A stretch of 64,000 nt of DNA from NCBI RefSeq assembly GCF_004403395.1, contig NZ_SOGN01000035.1:344036-408035 (forward strand), in the 5' to 3' direction. This DNA is from Cryobacterium cheniae (GTDB lineage Bacteria; Actinomycetota; Actinomycetes; Actinomycetales; Microbacteriaceae). A program made the position numbers and the translations under genes. Shown one piece after another: positions 1 through 8,105 of this stretch. Within the stretch, counting starts at the first letter, position 1; every line of letters begins with the position of its first letter. The notes under the pieces are model-generated. The model did not search any database, had not been told where the DNA came from, and was given only the letters and a program-made list of their open reading frames with translations.

Positions 1-1
1 G

Positions 2-424
2 TCTCCCGCGCCTTCCGCATCTTCCGCGTCTCCCGCGTCTCCCGCGCCTTCAGCGTCTCCCGCATCGTCGGGCGATTTCTACGAGGTCGACACCCGGCTC
101 CCGAACGGGGTGGAGGTCGCGGTTCAGCTCGATGAGAACTTCACGGTCGTCTGGGTGAGCACGCCCAGTTGGCGCGGCAACGCGGCATCCGTCGCCGAAC
201 CCCGCGTGCTGACCGCGGCGGAGCGGGCGAGCGTCGACCGGACGACCGCCGGGCAGGCCGCCCTGACCGAGGTCGGCAGCGGCACCGTCACGGACTTCCG
301 CCGCAGCAGGGCGCTCGACCATGCCTTCGAGGTGGAGGTCACCCTCGAGAACGGCACGAAAAAGGTGATCGAGCTCACCGAGCGCAGCCTGGTCGTGCAC
401 CCCGATCGCGCCACCCTGCGCTGA
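2..424 (+). CDS. PepSY-like domain protein, 3' part (5' end outside window)
   Basis: The reading frame is already open at base 2 and runs to a TGA at 424, so the start lies to the left. The visible part (about 140 residues) opens with a Ser/Pro/Ala low-complexity linker (bases 2-68) and continues with a compact domain. Its second half (an 'ALTEVGSGTVTDFRR' helix-turn followed by 'FEVEVTLENGTKKVIEL') resembles one PepSY half-repeat: a helix, then two strands ending in a D/N-G-T turn. PepSY domains are usually extracytoplasmic and inhibit or modulate proteases, and a Ser/Pro/Ala linker fits a secreted or lipid-anchored protein. The signal sequence cannot be seen. The specific function is unknown, and the PepSY call rests on pattern alone. 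Confidence 0.6.
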   Translation, partial: SPAPSASSASPASPAPSASPASSGDFYEVDTRLPNGVEVAVQLDENFTVVWVSTPSWRGNAASVAEPRVLTAAERASVDRTTAGQAALTEVGSGTVTDFRRSRALDHAFEVEVTLENGTKKVIELTERSLVVHPDRATLR

Positions 425-600
425 GCCGGCTCGCCGGGGGCATCCGTCGCCGAGTTCGACTGTTCCGGTCGAGACCGACAGGCACACCCGTCGAACTCCC
501 CCGGACGTATCGAACTCGACGGTGGCGGAGGGTGACAAGCCGACCGGCGACGAAGTAACGTGGACCATCAGGGACGAAAAGGCCCGCGCACAACGGTTAT

Positions 601-657
601 ACGAACAACAGTTTCACGAACAACAGTTTCACGAACAACAGTTTCACGAACAACAGT
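601..657. repeat. 15-bp direct tandem repeat, 3.8 copies
   Basis: The unit acgaacaacagtttc is repeated perfectly at 601-615, 616-630 and 631-645, with a partial fourth copy at 646-657. It is clearly lower in GC than its surroundings and sits between two genes. No function is apparent. The unit length of five codons suggests slippage or a former coding repeat. Confidence 0.9.
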
Positions 658-677
658 GACGTCGGACCCCCGCACCA

Positions 678-715
678 GCGGCGCCACCTGAGTGAGCTTC
701 CTCGGGTGGCGCCGC
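678..715. terminator. GC-rich hairpin downstream of rraA
   Basis: An 11-bp stem (gcggcgccacc with ggtggcgccgc) surrounds a loop of about 15 nt, just beyond the rraA stop at 724. There is no clear T-tract on either strand, so it is a hairpin compatible with termination rather than a textbook intrinsic terminator. Confidence 0.5.
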
Positions 716-723
716 GCGTCCCG

Positions 724-1188
724 TCACCGCTCGACGAGGATCCCATCTTCGTCGCAGTAGATCGTGCGGCCGGGGGTGAACGTCACACCGGCGAACTCCA
801 CGACGGCATCCGTCACGCCGACACCATCTTTCGAGCTCTTGCGAGGGTTGCTGCCGAGGGCCTTCACCCCCAGTGGCATCGTTCCGATGGCCACCCGGTC
901 GCGGATGGCACCGTTGATCACCACGCCGGCCCAGCCGTTCTGCACCGCGAGCTCGGCGATCATGTCGCCCATCAGCGCCGAGTTCATCGAGCCGCCGCCG
1001 TCGACGACGAGAACCGCGCCGGCGGCGGGCGTCGACAGCACCGATTTGACCAGGGCGTTGTCCTCGAAGCAGGTCACGGTGCGAATCGGTCCGCTGAACC
1101 GGGCGCGGCCCCCCAGGTTCAGGAACTGAAGCGGCACGGATTGCAGGTCTTCCCCGCGCTGGTCGTACAGGTCGGCGGTCAACAGCAT
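724..1188 (-). CDS. rraA: RraA family protein (4-hydroxy-4-methyl-2-oxoglutarate aldolase / RNase E regulator-like)
   Basis: This 154-residue protein has the full RraA fold signature. It begins 'TADLYDQRG', has the central '[20 protein letters not shown]' loop, and shows '[13 protein letters not shown]' with the Arg and Asp that bind the oxoacid and metal in the aldolase members. The C-terminal '[14 protein letters not shown]' is typical. Length matches the family (about 155-165). ATG 1188 was chosen because ggagg stands 6 nt upstream; the longer frame upstream is Pro/Arg-rich and not protein-like. Family members either bind RNase E (proteobacterial RraA) or act as class II pyruvate aldolases on 4-hydroxy-4-methyl-2-oxoglutarate or oxaloacetate. 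Nearby remnants of a transporter and PucR regulator, plus a CoA-transferase, suggest a once larger catabolic locus. Confidence 0.9.
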   Translation of the reverse strand: MLLTADLYDQRGEDLQSVPLQFLNLGGRARFSGPIRTVTCFEDNALVKSVLSTPAAGAVLVVDGGGSMNSALMGDMIAELAVQNGWAGVVINGAIRDRVAIGTMPLGVKALGSNPRKSSKDGVGVTDAVVEFAGVTFTPGRTIYCDEDGILVER

Positions 1189-1270
1189 TGGTGTCCTCCA
1201 GTGGTGCGGTGGCTCGTATGGTGGCTCGAACGGGCTCGGCCGGCCTGACGGTTGCCCGAGCCCCCTCAGG

Positions 1271-1426
1271 CTACCGGGCGCGGGCTCGCGCCAACTGCTC
1301 GGGCGTCTTCGAGAGGCCGCTCCGGTCGGTGAGCGCCCCGAAGCCGATGGCGCCGAAGAACATCCCGACGGGGCTTTCGGTGGCATTTCGAGGTGGGGTC
1401 CTCGTTCACGACGCTGAGTGAACGCA
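1271..1426 (-). pseudogene. Possible remnant of an MFS-type transporter
   Basis: A strong gggaggt ribosome-binding site precedes ATG 1426, but that frame soon becomes Arg-rich. In a different frame (about 1372-1271) the peptide '[18 protein letters not shown]' looks like transmembrane helix 2 plus the conserved G-x-L-x-D-R loop of major facilitator transporters, and it ends at a stop at 1271. This fits a gene start fused to a small surviving membrane fragment after deletions. The call is weak because only about 20 residues are recognisable. Confidence 0.3.
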
Positions 1427-1477
1427 TTCGACCTCCCGTGATGATGAGTGGGGGGTTCAGTACGGGCGGATTGTGGG

Positions 1478-2085
1478 TCAGCGGAAGGCGGGGACTCCGG
1501 TGATGTGGTTGCCGAAGATCAGGGTGTGCACCTCGTAGGTGCGCGGGGTGGCGGCCCTCGGCCTCGGCGCCGGCACCGACCACGTCTCTCCGCACCTGGC
1601 CGCTGCGTGCCGCGAGGCGGCTCTGCCTCTGCTGATCGTCCGAAGGCTCTCGCGGAGTCGCTGGGCGGCTGGGCCGCGTACCTGCCGGCCGACGGCACGC
1701 CGGAGTCCCTGTGGCCGGCCACCGAGAGCCGGGTGCCGCCGAAGCTGCGCGAAGAAACGGCCCGCCTGCACCTGACCGGCACGCACGCCGCAGCGACCTT
1801 TCCGCTGCTTGGAACGGAGGTCGATCACGGCGCAGCAGGACTGGCAGCTGCGCCGTGCCAACGCGATCCTGGGCGGAACCGCCGCGACCCTGCTGCTGCA
1901 CGGTTACATCGACGCCGCGCGCCTCGCCGCCGCGGAGCTGGGCCTGCCTCCGCTGACGGAACGGGTGCGGGTCCTTGCCGTCACAGGCGAGCGGGTGGAT
2001 CTGCTCTCCACCGAGGAGCTGGCCGACGCCGTCGCCGAACTCGCCGGGACGTCGCCGCGCATCCGTCGCCGCCCGCTTAGCCCCG
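1478..2085 (+). pseudogene. Decayed PucR-family transcriptional regulator
   Basis: Three separate + strand frames carry consecutive pieces of a PucR (CdaR-like) regulator. Around 1539-1640 'VRGVAALGLGAG...AAACREAALPLLIV' matches the end of the N-terminal PucR domain. Around 1655-1800 'ALAESLGGWAAYLPADG' and following residues match the middle domain. Around 1830-2060 'QLRRANAILGGTAATLLLHG' continues it. The pieces are joined by frameshifts and internal deletion, and neither the N-terminus nor the C-terminal helix-turn-helix is present. The left edge abuts an antisense-reading tail (about 1540-1478, '...[18 protein letters not shown]' stop) that may be the 3' scrap of another lost gene. PucR regulators commonly sit beside purine or amide catabolic genes. 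Confidence 0.6.
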
Positions 2086-3279
2086 GGGTTCGGAGAGATC
2101 CCTGGTGGCCGTCAGCCAGGCGCGGATCGCGTCACTGTGCTCGCCGAGGGCGGGCGGCGCGCTCGTGCGCGGGGCCAGCGGCGGCGTCCAGCTGACCGGG
2201 TGGCGGATCTGGCGGCCCACGGTGGCGCCCGACGCATCCTGCACCTCGATCGTGGGCTCCAGCCCCAGCGACTCGGCGAGCTCGATGCCCTCGGCGATGG
2301 TGGCGACCTGGCCGGCCGGCACGCCGGCGTCGGTGAGCCGGCTCTGCCAGGACAACGCCGGAGCCAGGGCGAGGCGGGCTTCCAGGAGTCGCACGAGTTC
2401 TTCGCGGTGGTGCACGCGGGCCGAGTTGGTCGAGAATCGCGGATCGGCGGCGAGCTGCTCGTCGCCGAGCACCCGGGCGAGCCTGGCGAATTGACCGTCG
2501 TTGCCGCAGGCAACGGCCAGCGGGCCGTCCGCGCAGGCGAGCAGCTGGTAGGGCACGATCGACGGATGCCGGTTGCCCATCCGGCCGGGCACCACGCCCG
2601 CGCCGAGGTATGCCTGGGCCTGGTTGGCGAGCGCCCCCTGCAGGCTCGACAGCAGGTTGATTTCCAGGCGCGCCCCGAGGCCGGTGGTCGCGCGGGCGTT
2701 CAGGGCGGCGAGAACGCCGATGGTCGTGTCTTTCGCGGTGAGCACGTCGACGAGGGCGACGCCGACCTTCATCGGGCCGCTCTCGTCCCCGGTGACGCTC
2801 ATCAGCCCGCCCAGCGCCTGCACCATGAAGTCGTAGCCGAGCAGGTCGGCGCCGCCGCCGCTGCCGAACCCGGTGATCGAGGCGTAGACGAGGCCGGGGT
2901 TCTCCGCCTCGAGGCTGTCATAGCCCAGGCCGAGGCGGTCCATCCCGCCGGGCTTGAAGTTCTCGACCAGCACGTCGGCCTTCAGCGCGAGCATCCGTGC
3001 GACGGCGAGGTCGGCGTCGTCGGCGAGGTCGAGGCAGAGGGATTCCTTGTTACGGTTGACGCTCTCGAAGTAGGTGGCCCCCGTGGCGGAGAAGGGCGGG
3101 CCCCAGCTGCGGGTGTCGTCACCGCTGCCCGGACGCTCCACCTTGATCACCCGGGCTCCCAGGTCGGCCAGGGTCACGGTGGCGAGCGGGCCGGCCAACA
3201 CCCGGGAGAAGTCCGCGACCAGGATCCCGTCCAGCGGCCGGGAGGACGTGCGCCGGCTGTCGTCGACCTGATTCTGCAC
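2077..3279 (-). CDS. CaiB/BaiF (class III) CoA-transferase
   Basis: A 400-residue protein of the class III CoA-transferase family, which moves CoA between carboxylic acids through an aspartyl-CoA thioester. The N-terminus 'LDGILVADFSRVLAGPLAT...LGARVIKVERPGSGDD' is the family hallmark. The catalytic Asp is at residue 150 in 'GYDFMVQALGGLMSVTG', followed by the glycine-rich loop and the 'VGVALVDVLTAK' helix. The C-terminal 'GVPAGQVATIAEGIELAE' domain is intact and length is typical (about 380-420). The acid substrate cannot be read from sequence. The gene's end overlaps the decayed PucR fragment, and a GGT-TCG-rich tandem repeat lies directly upstream. Confidence 0.9.
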   Translation of the reverse strand: MQNQVDDSRRTSSRPLDGILVADFSRVLAGPLATVTLADLGARVIKVERPGSGDDTRSWGPPFSATGATYFESVNRNKESLCLDLADDADLAVARMLALKADVLVENFKPGGMDRLGLGYDSLEAENPGLVYASITGFGSGGGADLLGYDFMVQALGGLMSVTGDESGPMKVGVALVDVLTAKDTTIGVLAALNARATTGLGARLEINLLSSLQGALANQAQAYLGAGVVPGRMGNRHPSIVPYQLLACADGPLAVACGNDGQFARLARVLGDEQLAADPRFSTNSARVHHREELVRLLEARLALAPALSWQSRLTDAGVPAGQVATIAEGIELAESLGLEPTIEVQDASGATVGRQIRHPVSWTPPLAPRTSAPPALGEHSDAIRAWLTATRDLSEPRG

Positions 3280-3296
3280 TCGTGCTCCGTTCGCTC

Positions 3297-3350
3297 GGTT
3301 CGGGTGGTGGTTCGGGTGGTGGTTCGATTGGTGGTTCGGGTGGGGGTTCC
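3297..3350. repeat. 12-bp imperfect tandem repeat upstream of the CoA-transferase
   Basis: The unit ggttcgggtggt recurs about four times with small changes, from 17 to 71 bp upstream of the CoA-transferase start. It lies where a promoter or 5' leader would be. It may be a slippage product; no regulator is implied. Confidence 0.7.
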
Positions 3351-3486
3351 CTGAATCTAGTGGCGAGTCGGTGCCGTTTCATCGGACGGGTCATCCAAAG
3401 TGTGGATATGTCTGCATCGAGGGTGGGGACATCCGGTGCGCGGAGGCCGCCGCGGCGGCTGCACAGCGCCGCCTGCACCGCGGCGA

Positions 3487-5775
3487 TCAGTCGACCGCGT
3501 CGACCGTGAACAGCGCGGCCTGCTCCGGGGCGAGCAGCGGCGCGGGCAGCCCGACAAGGGCGAGCACCGCCCCGGTCAACGTCACCGAGCCTCCGGAACC
3601 CGGATCGTCATCGGCAGAACCTCTGTCGGCGGCCACGGCACCCAAAGCAGCACCAGCCGCAGTACCCGACGAGCCCGGCTCCGCCAGCCAGGCCGGCGGC
3701 GCATCCTGGATCGTGCGCGGGGGCGCACCGAGCGTCAGCGGCGCCACCCGGTAGCGCCGGTCGGGCGCGAGACCGGGAAACCGCATCCGTTCCGGCAGGG
3801 CTGCGCGAGGGGCGGCGAGGGCCACCTGGGCGAAGAGGGCCGAGTTCTGGTCGGGTGCGACCACACCGTGCAGCTCGAGCGCAGGGTCGCTGGGGTCGGC
3901 CCGCACGACGACGCCGGAGTGCAGCAGGGGTCGCAGGTGCTTGTACCGGGCGATCCAGGTGGCGATCTGCATCAGCTCGGTCTCGTTCGCGCGGGTGAGG
4001 TCCCACTCGATGCCGGCACTTCCGAACAGGGCGGTGGCCAGCCGGAAGCTGAGCTCCGAGGTGCGCCCGGTGGTGTGTGCGGTGGCCGCGCCGAGGTGCC
4101 CGCCGAGGTATTCCGGCGGCAGGAGCACGCTCGAGTACCGCTGGATCTGCTGCCGCTCGAGCGGGTCGTTGGTGTCGCTGGTCCAGACCCGATCGACGCG
4201 CTCGAGGATTCCGAGGTCGATCCGGGCGCCCCCCGACGCGCAGGACTCGATCTCGACTCCCGGGTGCGCGGCACGCACCGCGTCGATCAGCCGGTACACC
4301 GCCGTGGTCTGCCGGTGGGCGGAGCCGGCCAACAGGTCACGGTTGTGGTCCCACTTCAGGTAGGCGATGGGGTACTCGGTGAGCAGGGCTGTGAGCCGGG
4401 CGAACACCCAGTCGAAGGCATCCGGATCGCCCAGGTCGAGTACCCGCTGGAACCGCCAGGTCAGCGCCGGCGACGCGGCACCGGCAGCGGTAGCGGAAGC
4501 GACACCGGCAGCAGCACCAACCCCAGCCGAGTCCTCCGTCACGCCGCCGAGCACCCACTCCGGATGCGCGCGGGCCACGTCCGAGTCGAGGCTGACCATC
4601 TCGGGCTCGACCCAGAGTCCGAAGTCCATCCCGGCCGCGTGCACGTGCTCGATCAGCGGGTGCAGTCCGCCGGGCCAGGTCACGGGGTCCACGAACCAGT
4701 CGCCGAGAGCCCGCCGGTCGTCCGAGCGGCCGGTGAACCAGCCGTCGTCGAGCACGAAGCGTTCCACCCCGACCATGGCCGCGGCGTCGGCCAGGCGGGC
4801 CAGGGTGGGCAGGTCGTGGTCGAAGTACACGGCCTCCCAGGTATTGAGCACGACCGGGCGGGGTCCGGTGATGGTCGACCAGCTCCGGATCCACGGATGC
4901 AGCCGCGCCGACACCCCGTCGAGCCCGGCAGCCGAGTACACGGCCACGGTCCACGGGGTGGTGTGGCTCACAGCATTGGCCACGCTCAGCTCGCCGGGAG
5001 CCAGCAGCTCGCCGCTGCCGAGCGCCGAGTAACCCAGTGCGCTGTTCTCGGCCCAGGTGCGCTTGTCGCCGCTCCAGGCCAGGTGGGTGGCCCACACCTC
5101 GCCGGTGCGGAATCCGAACCCGGGCGTTCCGGCCGCCATCAGATAGGAGTCGTCGTGGCCGGGACGGCCGTGCCGGGACTCGCGGCTCCACACGCCGTGG
5201 CCGAGCGTGCTGCGCTGCGGCCGGCGCTCGTGGGTCCACAGCCCGGTGAAATCGAGCAGCTCCCCGGCCCGGTCCGGCACAGGGAGGATCACGTCCAGCG
5301 AGCCCAGCTCGAAGGGCGGCGCGGCGGAGTCGGTGCTCGTGTTGGTGAGGGTGTGCCGCAGCCGCAGCACACCCTCGACCGAGAGTTCGAGGTCGGTGCG
5401 CACGGCCACCCGGGCCGCGGCATCCGTCAGAAAAATCGCCAGGGTCTGCGTGCCGGGCAGAGCCGTCCCTGAGCCCGCCTGCACCTCGGCGAGGCGCAGG
5501 TCGAGGGTCAGTGCGCCGTGCCGGCCGGGCCGGAACCCACTCACCCCCGGGCGTCCGCTCCAGCCCTCCGCGAGGGTGGGCAGCAGCGAGAGCCGCAGGG
5601 GCACGTCGATCGAGCTCGGCGAGATCGCCGGCACGGATGCGTCGGCCAACGTGGCCAGCAGCTCACCGTCCAGGTCGCCCAGGTCGGCACCCCAGTGCAC
5701 GATGACGGGCACGCCCGTGCCGCGGGCATCCAGCACGAGGCTGGTGCCCGCGGCACGGAGGTAGGGAATCGACAC
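3487..5775 (-). CDS. Alpha-galactosidase, GH36
   Basis: A 762-residue GH36 alpha-galactosidase, predicted to remove terminal alpha-galactosyl groups from melibiose/raffinose-type sugars. The TIM barrel carries 'FVLDDGWFTGR', then 'YLKWDHNRD' with the nucleophile Asp, and 'ESCASGGARIDLGILERVD...WTSDTND' with the acid/base Asp. The N-terminal beta-sandwich and C-terminal domains are also present. GTG 5775 was chosen because it lies 13 nt after the binding-protein stop and begins the conserved beta domain; the upstream extension would overlap that gene. No signal peptide is visible, so it is cytoplasmic and last in the galactoside operon. Two insertions are odd: an Ala-rich stretch inside the barrel (about 4465-4535) and a Gly/Ala/Asp linker near the C-terminus (about 3600-3680). 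Confidence 0.93.
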   Translation of the reverse strand: MSIPYLRAAGTSLVLDARGTGVPVIVHWGADLGDLDGELLATLADASVPAISPSSIDVPLRLSLLPTLAEGWSGRPGVSGFRPGRHGALTLDLRLAEVQAGSGTALPGTQTLAIFLTDAAARVAVRTDLELSVEGVLRLRHTLTNTSTDSAAPPFELGSLDVILPVPDRAGELLDFTGLWTHERRPQRSTLGHGVWSRESRHGRPGHDDSYLMAAGTPGFGFRTGEVWATHLAWSGDKRTWAENSALGYSALGSGELLAPGELSVANAVSHTTPWTVAVYSAAGLDGVSARLHPWIRSWSTITGPRPVVLNTWEAVYFDHDLPTLARLADAAAMVGVERFVLDDGWFTGRSDDRRALGDWFVDPVTWPGGLHPLIEHVHAAGMDFGLWVEPEMVSLDSDVARAHPEWVLGGVTEDSAGVGAAAGVASATAAGAASPALTWRFQRVLDLGDPDAFDWVFARLTALLTEYPIAYLKWDHNRDLLAGSAHRQTTAVYRLIDAVRAAHPGVEIESCASGGARIDLGILERVDRVWTSDTNDPLERQQIQRYSSVLLPPEYLGGHLGAATAHTTGRTSELSFRLATALFGSAGIEWDLTRANETELMQIATWIARYKHLRPLLHSGVVVRADPSDPALELHGVVAPDQNSALFAQVALAAPRAALPERMRFPGLAPDRRYRVAPLTLGAPPRTIQDAPPAWLAEPGSSGTAAGAALGAVAADRGSADDDPGSGGSVTLTGAVLALVGLPAPLLAPEQAALFTVDAVD

Positions 5776-5788
5776 AGTAGGGCTGATG

Positions 5789-7120
5789 TTACTTGTTGAC
5801 CGGGATCGACTGAGCCTCGAGTGCGTCGATCGTGCTCTTCTGGGCGCTCGTGAGAGCATCCGACAGAGTTCCGTTGCCGGTGACCGCACCCTTGAAACCG
5901 TCGGAGGTGTCGTTGTACACCTGCGTCATGGTCGGGCCCCAGATGAAGTCGGGCGAGACGTGACCGGATGCCTCGGCGAAGACGTCGTAGATGGCCTGGC
6001 CGCCGTAGAACTCGACGCCTTCCTTGAGGGCCGGCAGTTCGAGGCCGCTCTTGGCGGCCGGGTACAGGTTGGCCGACTTGTTCAGCATCGTGAGCGCCTC
6101 GTCGGAGGTGTTCAGCCACAGCGCGAACTGGGCGGCCTCGTAGGGGTGCTTGGAGCCCGTGAACACCGCGGTGGACGAGCCACCCCAGTTACCGGCGGCG
6201 TTGTCGCCGGCAGCCCACTGCGGGGAGAGGGCGACGGACCAGTTGCCGGAGGTGTCCGGAGCGCCGCTGGCGATGGAGTTGGCACCCCAGGCTGCGGAGT
6301 TCCAGGTCCAGTTGGAGCCGGTGTTGTAGGCGTTGTTCCACTCGTCGGTCCACGGCGGGTTGGTCGAGACGAGGTCGCGGTCGATCAGGTCCTGCCAGTA
6401 GTCGGCGACCTTGACGGACTCGGGGCTGGTCAGGTCGATGGTCCAGTTGTCGCCGTCGTTCTCGAACCAGCTTCCGCCGGCCTGCCAGACGAATCCGGCG
6501 AACTGGTTGATGTCGCTCTGCGAGAAGTTGGTGATGTACCCGCCGGTGGCGCGCACGGCCTCGGCGGCAACCGCATACTCTTCCCAGGTGGTGGGGATCG
6601 CGATGTTGTTGGCCTCGAAGAGGTCGGCGCGGTAGAACATGGCCATGGGCCCGGCGTCCTGCGGCACCGCGTACACGGCGTCGTCTTCACCGAAGTTGAC
6701 CTGACCCCAGGTCCAGTCCACGAAGTCGGCCTTGGCGTCGAGGACACCCTCACAGGCGGCGAGGTCCATCAGACCGTCCTGCACGCGGAAGTTCGGGAGG
6801 GCGTCGTATTCGATCTGGCCGAGGTCGGGCGCGTTGCCGGCCTTGAGCTGGTTGAAGAAGTTCTGGTAGGTGCCGCCGTTGCCGTTCGGCCCGGTCTGCA
6901 CCTTCACCTGAACGTCGGGGTTCTCCTCGTTCCAGACTGCAACGACCTCTTCCATGCCGGGGATCCAGGTGGTGAACGTGAGGTCGACCTTGCCCTCGGA
7001 GGGCTCGCAGGCGGCGGCGTCACCGCCGGACGACGTGGTCGAACCCGACGCGCAACCGGTCAGCACGACCGTGGCCGCGGTGAGCAAGGCGACGGCGGCT
7101 GCTCTCTTCTTGATCTGCAT
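5789..7120 (-). CDS. ABC transporter sugar-binding lipoprotein
   Basis: A 443-residue solute-binding protein of the carbohydrate (family 1, MalE-like) type. The N-terminus has a lipoprotein signal (MQIKKR, a hydrophobic stretch, then lipobox L-T-G-C at about residue 23), so it is expected on the outer face of the membrane. The mature part shows 'ITNFSQSDINQFAGFVWQAGG' and 'AAQFALWLNTSDEALTMLNK', typical of sugar-binding proteins. It lies between the two permease genes and GH36 in one strand-continuous operon, so galactosides (lacto- or raffinose-like oligosaccharides) are the probable ligand. Ligand identity is inferred from context only. No ATPase is encoded here; such importers often share an MsmK-type ATPase encoded elsewhere. 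Confidence 0.92.
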   Translation of the reverse strand: MQIKKRAAAVALLTAATVVLTGCASGSTTSSGGDAAACEPSEGKVDLTFTTWIPGMEEVVAVWNEENPDVQVKVQTGPNGNGGTYQNFFNQLKAGNAPDLGQIEYDALPNFRVQDGLMDLAACEGVLDAKADFVDWTWGQVNFGEDDAVYAVPQDAGPMAMFYRADLFEANNIAIPTTWEEYAVAAEAVRATGGYITNFSQSDINQFAGFVWQAGGSWFENDGDNWTIDLTSPESVKVADYWQDLIDRDLVSTNPPWTDEWNNAYNTGSNWTWNSAAWGANSIASGAPDTSGNWSVALSPQWAAGDNAAGNWGGSSTAVFTGSKHPYEAAQFALWLNTSDEALTMLNKSANLYPAAKSGLELPALKEGVEFYGGQAIYDVFAEASGHVSPDFIWGPTMTQVYNDTSDGFKGAVTGNGTLSDALTSAQKSTIDALEAQSIPVNK

Positions 7121-7187
7121 TGTTCTTCTTTTCTCTTGGTGGGGTGGGGTGGTGCAGCTTGAGGGGGTGCTACGTCACGAAAACCGG

Positions 7188-8105
7188 CTACTTCACGGAA
7201 CCGGCGCTGAGGCCGTTCCGCCAGAAGCGCTGGAGCAGCAGGAAGATGATGATCAGCGGGATGATCGACAGCAGCGCACCGATCAATACGTAGTCGCGCA
7301 GCACGGGGATCTGGTTGACCTGCGAGTTCCAGGCGTAGAGGCCGAGCGTGACCGGGAACAGGGTCTCGTCGCGCAGCATGATCAGCGGCAGGAAGAAGTT
7401 GTTCCAGATGGCGACGAATTGGAAGAGGAAGACGGTGACCAGGGCCGGCACCATCATCCGTACCGAGACGGTGAAGAAGGTGCGCAGTTCGCCGGCCCCG
7501 TCGAGGCGGGCGGCCTCGATCAACTCGTCGGGCACGCTGGCGGAGGCGTAGATGCGGGCGAGGTAGACCCCGAACGGGCTGACCAGGCTGGGCAGGAACA
7601 CCGACCAGAACGTGTTGGTCAGGCTGATTTGGCTGAAGATCAGGAACAGCGGCAGCGCCAGGGCCGTGGCAGGCACGAGCACCCCGCCGAGCACGACGTT
7701 GAAGATCAGTTCCCGACCCGGGAAGTTGTACTTCGCCAGCGCGTACCCGCACATGCCGGCGATGATGGTGCCCACGAGGGCGCCGCCACCGGCGTACAGC
7801 GCACTGTTGAGCATCCACTTGAGGTAGACGCCGTCGCGGTAGGCCATCAGGTTGCCGATGTTCTCGAACAGGGAGAAGTCGGCGAACCAGAGCGGGTTCG
7901 TGCTGTTGAACTGGGAGCGGCTCTTCGAGGCCGCGACCAGCAGCCACCAGATCGGCACCAGGAAGTACAGCGTGAAGACGGCCATCACGATCATGGCGCT
8001 GGCCCGGGCGAACGGGCTCTCGCGCTGGGCGCGCGGCGCCTTCGCCTCGGTGGAACGGCTGCCGCGGGCCGGCTTGGCGGGGATGGTGGGGGTCAGGGTG
8101 CTCAC
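7188..8105 (-). CDS. Carbohydrate ABC transporter permease (MalG type)
   Basis: A 305-residue inner-membrane permease with about six helices. The EAA loop reads 'ELIEAARLDGAGELRTFFTVSVRMMVPALVT', the site that docks the ATPase. GTG 8105 overlaps the stop of the upstream permease by 4 nt (GTGA), indicating translational coupling, and the first 45 residues are a Lys/Arg/Pro-rich cytoplasmic tail. With the adjacent MalF-type permease it forms the channel of the galactoside importer. It ends 'ALLSIIPLIIIFLLLQRFWRNGLSAGSVK', the usual MalG C-terminus. Confidence 0.93.
   Translation of the reverse strand: MSTLTPTIPAKPARGSRSTEAKAPRAQRESPFARASAMIVMAVFTLYFLVPIWWLLVAASKSRSQFNSTNPLWFADFSLFENIGNLMAYRDGVYLKWMLNSALYAGGGALVGTIIAGMCGYALAKYNFPGRELIFNVVLGGVLVPATALALPLFLIFSQISLTNTFWSVFLPSLVSPFGVYLARIYASASVPDELIEAARLDGAGELRTFFTVSVRMMVPALVTVFLFQFVAIWNNFFLPLIMLRDETLFPVTLGLYAWNSQVNQIPVLRDYVLIGALLSIIPLIIIFLLLQRFWRNGLSAGSVK

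Larger units (their letters stand above)
425..723. other. Intergenic region with tandem repeat and hairpin
   Basis: No convincing gene lies between the PepSY-like gene and rraA. The stretch holds a 15-bp tandem repeat (601-657) and a GC-rich hairpin (678-715), listed separately. Confidence 0.6.

Noticed and set aside
601..657. Tandem repeat considered as CRISPR or iteron origin
   Set aside because: Direct 15-bp units without spacers, only four copies, and no replication gene nearby.
3400..5472. Long plus-strand frame opposite the GH36 gene
   Set aside because: It is Arg/Gly/Pro-rich with no recognisable motif, while the minus strand encodes a complete alpha-galactosidase.
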